Below are positions 8,473 to 15,765 of a stretch of DNA of 40,272 bases, one piece after another. This DNA is from Candidatus Hydrogenedentota bacterium (lineage in GTDB: Bacteria > Hydrogenedentota > Hydrogenedentia > Hydrogenedentales > CAILVY01). The position numbers and the translations under genes are program-made. The stretch covers positions 1 through 40,272 of the forward strand of contig JAKQOG010000118.1 in the NCBI GenBank assembly GCA_029565395.1, written 5' to 3'. Under the pieces are notes generated by a model. It did not search any database. It was given only the letters and a program-made list of their open reading frames with translations, and was not told the DNA's origin. How positions within the stretch are numbered: position 1 is the first letter of the stretch; the number at the start of each line of letters is the position of its first letter.

Positions 8473-8597
8473 GTACATCCTGCGCTCGCTCATAGCAAAC
8501 GCAGGACGATCTCCTTTCACACTTACACCCCAAAGGGATGGTGAATGAGGCTGATTTGAGTATACCGCAGAAACTTCGAACTGTCAAGGATCTAATC

Positions 8598-9032
8598 ATG
8601 GAAAATGAAGAACATTACCGGAAACTGGAGCGCATGTATTTGAGTGCGCCGGTGAACGAATTTTTCCGTCCAACGATTCGCGTGGGCGATGGATGCGCTG
8701 AAATTTCAATCCAGGCGCGCAAGGAATTTCATCATGCCGCGCACGCAGTACATGGAGTAGCGTATTTCAAGCTTATCGACGATGCGGCGTTCTTCGCCGC
8801 GAATTCGCTTGTGGGCGACGTGTTTGTGCTGACGGTCTCGCTGAATGCGTATTTGACACGGCCTATTGTAGAGGGTGAAATGAAAGCCACGGGGCGGGTG
8901 GTGCATTTTTCCAAGCGCTTGATTCTGGCAGAAACGGAACTCGTGGATGGCGAGGGCAAACAACTCGCGCGGGGCAGCGGCAGTTTCATGCCCAGTAAAA
9001 TCGCGCTGACGCCAGAAATAGGATATCGCTAA
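8598..9032 (+). CDS. PaaI-type hotdog-fold thioesterase
   Basis: The ATG at 8598 has AAGGA 7 bases upstream and yields 144 residues, the usual length of a single hotdog domain; an ATG at 8538 in frame has no well-spaced ribosome-binding site. HHAAHAVHGVAYFKLIDDAA is the typical hot-dog helix region with the HG motif. It is followed by strands with LTVSLNAYLTRPIVEGEMKA and a final GRVVHFSKRLILAETELVD strand, as in PaaI/YbgC-like enzymes. These hydrolyse acyl- or aryl-CoA thioesters in the cytoplasm. The substrate is not predictable and no linked CoA-pathway gene is nearby. Confidence 0.85.
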   Translation: MENEEHYRKLERMYLSAPVNEFFRPTIRVGDGCAEISIQARKEFHHAAHAVHGVAYFKLIDDAAFFAANSLVGDVFVLTVSLNAYLTRPIVEGEMKATGRVVHFSKRLILAETELVDGEGKQLARGSGSFMPSKIALTPEIGYR

Positions 9033-9063
9033 TCCGGTTTTCTCACCAGCCATCAGGCAAGCC

Positions 9064-9100
9064 TGTCATTGCGAGGCGCCCCGCGCCGAAGCAATCTCGG
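9064..9100. repeat. Dispersed TGTCATTGCGAGG...GAAGCAATCTC repeat
   Basis: The gap after the thioesterase holds TGTCATTGCGAGG at 9064-9076 and GAAGCAATCTCGG at 9088-9100. The consensus TCATTGCGAGG-N-CGAAGCAATCTC is a short dispersed palindromic-type repeat known from many unrelated bacterial genomes. A degenerate reverse-oriented copy lies at 20681-20713. It lies between the convergent thioesterase and membrane-protein genes. Confidence 0.8.
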
Positions 9101-9111
9101 AACCACGTCAA

Positions 9112-9912
9112 CTAGGCCTGTGGAAGCGGGATCGCTTTAACATGCCGGCGGACCACGCTTATGACGTACACCATGAAAAGGTAGTACACGATAAGCTCCC
9201 GGAATTCGGACAGGTTATTGGTAATGGAACCGACTTCCCAAGGAATGGTTTGTCCAAGGCGCACGGCATTTTCAATCACGTGTTCTTCATATTCCCCCAA
9301 TCCATGCGTGATCTGATTCAACACCACCATCAGAAGCACGGTAAGAATGGCAAAACGATCAGGGGCCAGCCGTTTCAGCCATGGACGGGGAATGCGCGGC
9401 CCCGCCAGGGCAAAAATAATAAACAATCCGAAAAGGATCACATCCGCCACATGTTTAAAGACGTCCGTCAAATTGCCCCGGTTATGAATGTTCACGTTCG
9501 GCGCATCCCAGACAGTATTTTCCAACACGCCCGGCGCCCATTGCGTCACGGGGGTAAACCACCCCGTGCTGCGCTCCGTGGTAACAAAGCGATAAATGTG
9601 GGTGCCATAATCAATCTCTTCCCCCAGCACGAACAGCGTGAAAAGACAGAGGAGTGCGCAGGCGGCTCGTTCACGGAGGCTGCGGAGTTTGAACACGCCA
9701 TACGCTAGCGTCGCCGCCATAATCACGAGACAGACATTCTGCAGCAGTTCCAGCAAACCGAATTCACGCCATGAATCTACCGGCAAAGGCGGCAACTTCG
9801 GGCAGACAATCCTCTGCAATACGGTATTATGAGAAAAATACATCCCAATGATAAGCAGCATCACTATTGCAGGTACAATTCCATACACCAGCCATTTTCT
9901 GAAATTCTTCAT
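9112..9912 (-). CDS. Hypothetical integral membrane protein
   Basis: The start is placed at ATG 9912 (MKNFRKWLVYGIVPAIVMLL), after a GAGG ribosome-binding site; a longer frame to 9954 exists but its first residues are polar and unlikely. The protein of about 266 residues has about six hydrophobic segments, including one at the N-terminus and others around LELLQNVCLVIMAATLAYGV, ALLCLFTLFVLGEEID, ILFGLFIIFALAG, FAILTVLLMVVLN and IVYYLFMVYVISV. Conserved-looking polar spots are GEEIDYGTH and HGLGEYEEHVIENA, with several acidic and histidine residues near membrane borders. I do not recognise the family, and no function is proposed. Confidence 0.7.
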   Translation of the reverse strand: MKNFRKWLVYGIVPAIVMLLIIGMYFSHNTVLQRIVCPKLPPLPVDSWREFGLLELLQNVCLVIMAATLAYGVFKLRSLRERAACALLCLFTLFVLGEEIDYGTHIYRFVTTERSTGWFTPVTQWAPGVLENTVWDAPNVNIHNRGNLTDVFKHVADVILFGLFIIFALAGPRIPRPWLKRLAPDRFAILTVLLMVVLNQITHGLGEYEEHVIENAVRLGQTIPWEVGSITNNLSEFRELIVYYLFMVYVISVVRRHVKAIPLPQA

Positions 9913-10173
9913 ATATTCATTTGCCTCAACACTCACTCGTGCGGCGGAAAGCATACCAATCTCTTACAAAACCTTCAAGAAGACAATCCAACAGTACTTT
10001 AATGTGTTTTCTGCTCTTAAAAAATATGGAAGTTGCGATAAACCGGATATTCAATGGCTACAAAATTCTAAACGTACATTATTGTTTACTTTATCTTAAT
10101 ACACCCATTGATTCGACCAACTCCCCCAGGTTTCAGCCTAGAAAAGTGTAAAAATAAAAGTTGCGCCTACATA
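9913..10173. other. AT-rich intergenic stretch without a recognisable gene
   Basis: Together with the following promoter, the gap between the membrane protein start and the small CxxC gene exceeds 300 bases. It is AT-rich. Short open frames on the plus strand lack ribosome-binding sites and family resemblance. I see no repeat or RNA gene here; it probably holds the minus-strand promoter of the membrane protein. Confidence 0.5.
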
Positions 10174-10202
10174 TTGTGTTTTAAAACGGAACATGCTACT
10201 AT
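10174..10202 (+). promoter_or_regulatory. Predicted promoter of the small CxxC gene
   Basis: TTGTGT at 10174-10179 and TACTAT at 10197-10202 are spaced by 17 bases, within an ACTATATATATG run. They lie 38 bases before the ATG at 10241 and just upstream of a strong ribosome-binding site. Assigned by eye. Confidence 0.45.
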
Positions 10203-10240
10203 ATATATGCCATTTAGGACAACCAGAGGAGGAACTTACA

Positions 10241-10339
10241 ATGGCATGTGGAAGTTGCAAACCAAAGAAAGCGGCGAAAAAAGCCCCAGCGGCTAAGAAA
10301 CCTGCGGCAAAGAAGAAAGCTGCTACAAAGAAGAGATAG
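10241..10339 (+). CDS. 32-residue CxxC, Lys/Ala/Pro-rich microprotein
   Basis: ATG 10241 is preceded by a near-perfect AGGAGG (10227-10232) at 8-base spacing, and the frame closes at TAG 10337-10339. The peptide begins MACGSCKPKK, a CxxC pair at residues 3 and 6. The rest is almost only lysine, alanine and proline (AAKKAPAAKKPAAKKKAA), ending TKKR. The tail is like the C-terminal tails of bacterial histone H1-like proteins, which bind nucleic acid through charge. The CxxC could bind metal or form disulfides. It has its own promoter and a strong hairpin after the stop, so it looks like an independent expressed gene. No named family is recognised and the function is unknown. Confidence 0.72.
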   Translation: MACGSCKPKKAAKKAPAAKKPAAKKKAATKKR

Positions 10340-10357
10340 GTAAATACGCCGTTTTCA

Positions 10358-10393
10358 AAGCCACGCCATAGTCATGAGATTATGGCGTGGTTT
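10358..10393 (+). terminator. Hairpin terminator after the microprotein gene
   Basis: CCACGCCATA (10361-10370) pairs perfectly with TATGGCGTGG (10381-10390) around a 10-base loop, and the stem extends by three more pairs including one G-T. A short T-rich stretch (TTTCGATTAAT) follows. It lies 18 bases after the stop codon, so it fits a terminator, although the T-run is weak. Confidence 0.6.
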
Positions 10394-10547
10394 CGATTAA
10401 TACCGGCAGAATCATGGGCTGCACGTTTGGCTATAGGAATGAAAAAACCCGTGATGCATTGCAATTTATACGTGGAACCCCTAAGATGTCATGAAGATAG
10501 GTTGCGGGATGATGATGCTGGAAGCACATACGTAACAGGATGATTCC

Positions 10548-11924
10548 ATGGCCAAGCCGAGTATATTAGTGATAGATGACGAACCCCTCATGCGGGAGTA
10601 TGTTGAAGAGGCGATGGTGCGGGCGGGCTATGGGGTGGACAGCGCCTCAACAGGGGCGGAGGGAGTGGCCCTCTTTGAGCAGAAAGGGCATGATCTTGTC
10701 ATTACGGATTTAAAAATGCAGCCGATGGATGGGCTTGAAACGGCCCGGAGGCTGTTTTCGCTTCAGCGGGATCTTCCGCTGATTGTGATGACGGCGTATG
10801 GCACGATAGAAACAGCGGTGGAGGCGCTAAAAGAAGGGGCGGCGGATTACATTTTAAAGCCGTTTGCGCCGGATGCGTTGGAATTGGCGGTGTCCCGGGC
10901 GCTGGATCGGGCGCGTCTGAGCCGCGAAAATCAATATTTGCGCGGGGAAATACACCACCGGTATCACACAATGGTGGGCGGAAGCCCCGCGATGCGGACG
11001 GTGCACGAACAGATTCGCAAGGTGGCGGACAGCCGGGCCACCGTGCTGATTCGCGGCGAGACAGGCACAGGCAAGGAACTGGTGGCCCATGCGCTGCATC
11101 ACGCCAGCCCACGTCGGGACAACGCATTCATCAAGGTGAATTGCGCGGCGTTGTCCGCAGGCATTTTGGAGAGTGAACTCTTCGGCCACGAGAAAGGATC
11201 CTTCACGGGCGCCCATGAACGCAAAGTGGGCCGGTTTGAACTGGCGGACGGCGGCTCGCTGTTGCTGGATGAGGTAAGCGAGATTGGGGTGGACTTGCAG
11301 CCCAAGTTGCTGCGCGCGCTGCAAGAGCGCGAATTTGAACGGGTCGGCGGCGTTCAAACGATTTCCGTGGACACGCGGATCGTCGCCACCTCGAACCGAA
11401 ACCTGGAACAGGCCGTGGAAAAGGGAACATTCCGCCACGATCTCTTCTTCCGGCTGAATGTCATCTCGATATCGCTGCCCCCGCTCCGGGAACGGCGCGA
11501 AGATATTCCGGTGCTGATGGACCATTTCCTGGGACGGTTTGCAAAGGAAAACGGGCGGAGAATCAAAGGATTCAGCGACAAAGCGAGGAAACTGCTGATA
11601 GAGTATGACTGGCCAGGGAATGTGCGGGAATTGCAAAATGCCATCGAACGCGCAGTCGTGCTTAGCAATGATCCAATTCTCGAACCGCCTCTTTTCCAGC
11701 TTAGCCATGGCCTGGCCATGGCAACGGGGGGAACTCCTCAGTTTAAGGCCGGGATGACCGTGGCGGATATGGAAAAGGAGCTTATTCTTCAAACCCTTGC
11801 GCATTGCGGACAGAACCGCACCCGCGCAGCCGAACTTCTGGGCATTTCGATCCGCACTTTGCGAAACAAGCTGAAAGAATACGGCGTCAGTTCGCCTGGG
11901 GCTGATTCCGACAGCGAAGAATAA
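10548..11924 (+). CDS. Sigma-54-dependent response regulator, NtrC/AtoC type
   Basis: The 458-residue protein has three domains. A receiver domain (about 1-120) has acidic D10/D11, phospho-acceptor D54 and a late lysine in ADYILKPF. An AAA+ sigma-54 interaction domain (about 140-370) has Walker A GETGTGKE at 170-177, the sigma-54 loop GSFTGA at 217-222 (usual form GAFTGA) and Walker B LLLDEVSE. A C-terminal Fis-type helix-turn-helix is NRTRAAELLGISIRTLRNKL. When phosphorylated it would oligomerise and drive open-complex formation at sigma-54 promoters. No kinase lies beside it on the same strand; the PAS kinase at 15765-17429 is separated and has its own regulators. Targets are unknown. Confidence 0.95.
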   Translation: MAKPSILVIDDEPLMREYVEEAMVRAGYGVDSASTGAEGVALFEQKGHDLVITDLKMQPMDGLETARRLFSLQRDLPLIVMTAYGTIETAVEALKEGAADYILKPFAPDALELAVSRALDRARLSRENQYLRGEIHHRYHTMVGGSPAMRTVHEQIRKVADSRATVLIRGETGTGKELVAHALHHASPRRDNAFIKVNCAALSAGILESELFGHEKGSFTGAHERKVGRFELADGGSLLLDEVSEIGVDLQPKLLRALQEREFERVGGVQTISVDTRIVATSNRNLEQAVEKGTFRHDLFFRLNVISISLPPLRERREDIPVLMDHFLGRFAKENGRRIKGFSDKARKLLIEYDWPGNVRELQNAIERAVVLSNDPILEPPLFQLSHGLAMATGGTPQFKAGMTVADMEKELILQTLAHCGQNRTRAAELLGISIRTLRNKLKEYGVSSPGADSDSEE

Positions 11925-11943
11925 CCACATGAAAAATCCACCA

Positions 11944-12054
11944 TTGGGAGGGCGAGGCTCCCGCCGAGCCGTAAAACAAGATGGGGAACATCGTGATCCA
12001 CTGGGGTATTTGGTTATTTTATCTCACGGCTCGGCGGGAGCCTCGCCCTCCCAA
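11944..12054. repeat. MITE-like element: two perfect 29-bp inverted arms
   Basis: The left arm 11944-11972 (contains GGGAGGGCGAGGCTCC) and right arm 12026-12054 (contains GGAGCCTCGCCCTCCC) are exact reverse complements over 29 bases, enclosing 53 bases. Each arm also holds smaller palindromic parts. The element sits exactly between the convergent regulator and GH10-like genes, so its transcript could fold into a long hairpin and stop transcription from both sides. A fragment with the CCTCGCCCTCCC core recurs near 21032-21042. Confidence 0.85.
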
Positions 12055-12076
12055 CTTCACCACATAGATGGTAAAT

Positions 12077-13357
12077 TCACTGTGCGTGCTCTCGCATAAT
12101 CTTTTGAAGAGCTTCTTTTTCCGCCCGGCCATCGATATAGTCGCCTTCCCAGAGGAGAATTTGCTTCGCGCCGAGGGCTTGAGCCCGGTTAACATCGTTT
12201 TTAAAATCATCCGGCGTGTTTGGAACCCAGGTGTAGTACCAGATGTCAGTTTTATGGTTCGTCTCTTCCTGAAGCGCGCGATAGGCCTGCTCCGGAGTGC
12301 CGCCACCCATGTAATAGCCCGCCGGAGCGGCGGCATTAATCAGCCCTTCTTGGGCCCATGTTGTGAGATCCAACAAAAGCCCACGGAGATTGCCGTCAAT
12401 TTTGTTTTGCATTCCGCGATAACACCAGGGATGCGCTACAAGGACGGCGACAGGCATGCCAGCGCGTTTGTCCGTAGCGAGTTTCCGAACCCCGCGCATA
12501 AACACGGTATGTGGTTCGGCGCGGAATCGCACCCAGCGTTCATCACCATTGGGAATCGTTTTCGGGTCTACACCGTATTTTTCCTGAAATCCCCTCAACA
12601 TGGGTTCCTCAAAACCATGGTCCGCCACGCCTTCGGCATCCGTCTGCGGATTGTCTCTCACGTCGCCGGTGCGCAGCCAATCGATGAACAATCCGTCCAC
12701 GGCATAGTTGTCTAAAATTTCTTTTACCACGGCCAGCTTGTATTCCATGACTTCAGGGAACGCAAAACTCATTTGGGTGTGATAGGGCGTTCCATCACGT
12801 TTCTTCCAGCAAAATTCCGGATGGGCCTTGGCGAAGCGGCTGCGCAATCCCCAGCCGTGGTCATCTTCGTTGACGGAAATCCATGCGTAGACTTCCAGGC
12901 CGATTTCATGCCCATAGCGCACCGCCTCCGCCAGGGTATCAAAGGTTCCATAATCATAACGCTCCAGTTTTTGAAGCAATTCGGTACGCGATTCCGGGGT
13001 CATGCTTCCGGTGTAGGACTCCATCAGTTTCCGGTCTTGGGGTTCGGCGGGATTCCAGAAGTTATCGGGGTCCCACTTGCCCTGCGGGTCCATCATCGCG
13101 CTTTTGTAGAGCGAGCGCCCGCCATCGAGTGCGCGCCAATGAACGCGGGTCCAGCCGCTGGCTTTACAGGCGTCGAGCATGTGGTGCACGCCCTCGGGTC
13201 CCCACGCCACACCGTCGCGCAGCATCCAATCGGAGTGTGTAACGGGCGCATTTAAGACGAATTTCGGCGGCAGGTCTTGGGCATTCTGAGCCGGGAGGCC
13301 GAATTGCATGCAGCCCATCAACAGAAAAAGAATCATCCGGATCATTTGGTTGTCCAT
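12077..13357 (-). CDS. Secreted GH10-like (GHL10/DUF187-type) glycoside hydrolase
   Basis: The 426-residue protein begins with a hydrophobic signal (MIRMILFLLMGCMQFGLPAQ), cleaved near residue 24. The body shows a TIM-barrel pattern. Examples are GWTRVHWRALDGG, then YGHEIGLEVYAWISVNEDDHG (the AHxxGlevHaW-like strand of glycosyl-hydrolase-like family 10), then YAVDGLFIDWLRTG, and late QILLWEGDYID. The acidic residues at the ends of these strands are the candidate catalytic groups. Such proteins are predicted periplasmic or exported glycosidases, mostly uncharacterised. It is convergent with the sigma-54 regulator, separated by an inverted-repeat element, and not part of an obvious operon. Confidence 0.75.
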   Translation of the reverse strand: MDNQMIRMILFLLMGCMQFGLPAQNAQDLPPKFVLNAPVTHSDWMLRDGVAWGPEGVHHMLDACKASGWTRVHWRALDGGRSLYKSAMMDPQGKWDPDNFWNPAEPQDRKLMESYTGSMTPESRTELLQKLERYDYGTFDTLAEAVRYGHEIGLEVYAWISVNEDDHGWGLRSRFAKAHPEFCWKKRDGTPYHTQMSFAFPEVMEYKLAVVKEILDNYAVDGLFIDWLRTGDVRDNPQTDAEGVADHGFEEPMLRGFQEKYGVDPKTIPNGDERWVRFRAEPHTVFMRGVRKLATDKRAGMPVAVLVAHPWCYRGMQNKIDGNLRGLLLDLTTWAQEGLINAAAPAGYYMGGGTPEQAYRALQEETNHKTDIWYYTWVPNTPDDFKNDVNRAQALGAKQILLWEGDYIDGRAEKEALQKIMREHAQ

Positions 13358-13411
13358 TACGCGATTACCTCATTCCGTAGTATTGGCCAAATTCATGATG
13401 CCCTTAGAGTA

Positions 13412-14560
13412 TTATTGAAATTCAGAAAGAATCTCCACCAGGAACGGTTCCGCCACTTCCCGGGCGTGAAGGCAGCTCTGCAAATAGAAAATCATCGGGG
13501 GTGTCAAACGCTGGCCTTTGGCAACCAGTTTTTTCCCGTGAAAGTCCATGATGTCCGTGGCCGCCGCCATGTTGGCGGTAAGTTCAGCGGCTTTCACTTG
13601 AACAACCACTTTATCGGCGGAATCCCTTTCAAAACTCATGAGCGCGTCAACAAGGGGGTGATCATTTCCGTATTGGGCATGCAATGTGGCAAGGGCTTTG
13701 ATGAAAGGCTCGCCGCGATTCAAAAGGACATCCAAATCCAGTGCGACCCGGAGCAATTGCGCACCCAAATTAACTATCTCCTCTTCTGACATATTCTCAT
13801 AAGGCAATATAACCTCTTTAGGCGGTTTTTTTTGCTTTTCAACGATCAAGGCAACAAGTTTAAGCCGGGGTATCTCGGCAAGCAGTTGACACCCAATAGT
13901 TGGGTGATTTGCCAGGAGATTATGCTGTTCCGGCGTGAGGGGGCGGCCCGCTGCGATGCGTCCCAGGATTTCGCGGGGCAGCGCCACACATCCAATCTGG
14001 CACAATGTGGCGGCCATTTCATATTCCCAAATGTGCTGGGAGCTGATCTGGGCGGCCATATGCCGGACATATTGCCGGATCCGGGTGGCTTGCCCAAAAG
14101 AACCCGGGCTCACGATACTGAGAATATCGGTGAGTGTCCGGATACAGCCGGCGACGGTGCCATGCGTCAACTCTTTCTCGGCGCATACGAGCCGGTATTG
14201 CTGTATGCCCGCTTCGAGGGCTTGATTCATGGTTTCGGGATCACAGGGCTTGGTCAAGAAGCGGAATATGTATCCCTGATTCACGGAGTCAATGCAGGTT
14301 TGAAGGTCGGCATTGCCCGTGAGCATAATGCGCACGGTTTCCGGCGAACGCCGCCTCACCTCCGCCAAAAAGGCAATGCCGTCCATTTCGGGCATTCGCA
14401 TGTCGGACACAATCACGGCGTAGGGGCCGGACTGCGCCATGAGTTCCAGTCCTTGGGCGCCGCTTTCGGCGGTATCACGTCCATACCCTTTTCGCGCTTG
14501 CCGACGAAACGCGGCAAGAATATTGGGATCATCGTCTACCAGGAGGACTTTATTCATCAT
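13412..14560 (-). CDS. Response regulator with degenerate HD-GYP domain (pseudo-phosphodiesterase)
   Basis: The start at ATG 14560 overlaps the previous stop by four bases and has an AAAGGAGA site upstream, giving 382 residues. The receiver domain (1-120) is intact: D9-D11, phospho-acceptor D53 and K104. The second domain (about 135-270) aligns with HD-GYP proteins. However, the HDxGK metal motif reads CQIGC (187-191), and after the retained HP at 219-220 the HHExxDGxGYP motif is absent (VEKQKKPPKEV instead). All expected metal ligands are therefore lost, and cyclic-di-GMP hydrolysis is unlikely. The C-terminal 100 residues are a further unrecognised domain. It is the last gene of a kinase/HDOD operon, where it probably acts as a phosphorylation-controlled adaptor. 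Confidence 0.85.
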   Translation of the reverse strand: MMNKVLLVDDDPNILAAFRRQARKGYGRDTAESGAQGLELMAQSGPYAVIVSDMRMPEMDGIAFLAEVRRRSPETVRIMLTGNADLQTCIDSVNQGYIFRFLTKPCDPETMNQALEAGIQQYRLVCAEKELTHGTVAGCIRTLTDILSIVSPGSFGQATRIRQYVRHMAAQISSQHIWEYEMAATLCQIGCVALPREILGRIAAGRPLTPEQHNLLANHPTIGCQLLAEIPRLKLVALIVEKQKKPPKEVILPYENMSEEEIVNLGAQLLRVALDLDVLLNRGEPFIKALATLHAQYGNDHPLVDALMSFERDSADKVVVQVKAAELTANMAAATDIMDFHGKKLVAKGQRLTPPMIFYLQSCLHAREVAEPFLVEILSEFQ

Positions 14561-15765
14561 GTATCGTTCTCCTTTCCAAGCGTCTGCGTGGCCAGGTCCA
14601 TCCAAATCGGGACCTGCCGGTTCAAACCAAGGCGTTCAAGAAATGCATGATCGATCGTGTTATTCAAAGAAGCCTCCGGCTCTTTCAAAAGATGGCATAG
14701 CCCATTGGCTACGTGAACCGCCGCCAATGCGCCGAAGGACGTGGAGGGGCTTTTTGCGGGATCATGATGCATGTATATGGCTTCGATAATGGGTTCGGAA
14801 AATCCCCAAAGCCCCATAAGGTAGCCGCCCACTTCCGCATGATTCCCCCCTAAGGCGCTCTCTTCCAGAGAAATTATAGCGGCATGGTCATGCTGGCTTT
14901 CGCTCAAGACATTTGCATAGAGTTCCGGCGTATCGGTGGCAAGCACGATTTTCCCGATATCATGAAGAAGACCTCCAAGAAATGCGGTCTCGGCCACGGC
15001 ATCCGGGGCGCTTTGCGCCATGGCGATCCGTTTTGCAAGCCGTGCCACCGACACGCAGTGATTCCAAAGATCCGGCACGGAAAGCCCGCCAACCGTTTCA
15101 GCGGTAAATTGATCAAATATTTTTATGGAAAATACCAGTGCGTGCAAGGTGTCCAGGCCAAGCAAAAGAGTGGCATGAACAGGATCGGAGACAATATTGG
15201 GCAAACCGAACAGGGCGGAATTGACAAGTTGGAGGACTTTTGCGCTCATGGCGGCGTCCCGGGCGATAAGTTCGCCCACGAAAGGGGCGGAAGGTTCAGG
15301 ACGTTCCAGTTCCTGCACGATATCATCGTAGAGCGTGACAAGGCTTGGCAGCGATTCCATTTCCGAGAGAATTCTCTTAAGGCGTTTATTGGTCAACAGA
15401 TTGCCCAAAACTGTCGCCCGGTTCAAAATGGCAATGAGCTCATCAGGCGCGCAGGGTTTGGCCAGGAACTGATGCATCTGGCTGACGGCCCGCAAGGTGG
15501 AAGCTTGATCGGAATATCCGGAAAGGGCAATGCGGACGGTTTCCGGGGAGCGATGGCGTACTTCCTGCAGGAGCACGGCGCCATCCATTTCAGGCATGCG
15601 AAGGTCGGAGACAATGATATCGAAAAAGCAGTCCTGGATGGCCTGCAATGCCTCAAAAGGATCGGTCAAGAACCTCATGTCCCATACGCCGGCCATGGAA
15701 TGCAGCATTCGGCGGAGACCATCAAGGACATTGGGTTCATCATCCACAAAGAGGATTTTGATCAT
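14557..15765 (-). CDS. Response regulator with HDOD output domain
   Basis: The 402-residue protein has a receiver domain (about 1-120; D8/D9, phospho-acceptor D54, KPCAPDE near residue 103) and an HDOD domain (about 140-345). The latter contains SAKVLQLVNSALFGLP, typical of HDOD proteins, and keeps an LLHDIGK motif. HDOD domains are non-enzymatic or HD-like signalling modules found in chemotaxis, c-di-GMP and stress circuits. The start codon shares one base with the kinase stop (TAATG) and has GGAG 8 bases upstream; the stop overlaps the following regulator by four bases. The tight packing indicates a single operon with the upstream histidine kinase, the likely phosphodonor. Confidence 0.92.
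   Translation of the reverse strand: MIKILFVDDEPNVLDGLRRMLHSMAGVWDMRFLTDPFEALQAIQDCFFDIIVSDLRMPEMDGAVLLQEVRHRSPETVRIALSGYSDQASTLRAVSQMHQFLAKPCAPDELIAILNRATVLGNLLTNKRLKRILSEMESLPSLVTLYDDIVQELERPEPSAPFVGELIARDAAMSAKVLQLVNSALFGLPNIVSDPVHATLLLGLDTLHALVFSIKIFDQFTAETVGGLSVPDLWNHCVSVARLAKRIAMAQSAPDAVAETAFLGGLLHDIGKIVLATDTPELYANVLSESQHDHAAIISLEESALGGNHAEVGGYLMGLWGFSEPIIEAIYMHHDPAKSPSTSFGALAAVHVANGLCHLLKEPEASLNNTIDHAFLERLGLNRQVPIWMDLATQTLGKENDT

Noticed and set aside
8478..8506. TCCTGCG/CGCAGGA inverted repeat after the 164-residue gene
   Set aside because: A 7-bp stem with a 15-base loop and no T-run is too weak to call a terminator.
10408..10494. 26-codon ORF beginning MGCTFGYRNE before the sigma-54 regulator
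   Set aside because: No ribosome-binding site, no family and a length expected by chance.
10854..11930. 358-residue minus-strand open frame
   Set aside because: Shadow of the sigma-54 regulator; no ribosome-binding site or domain.
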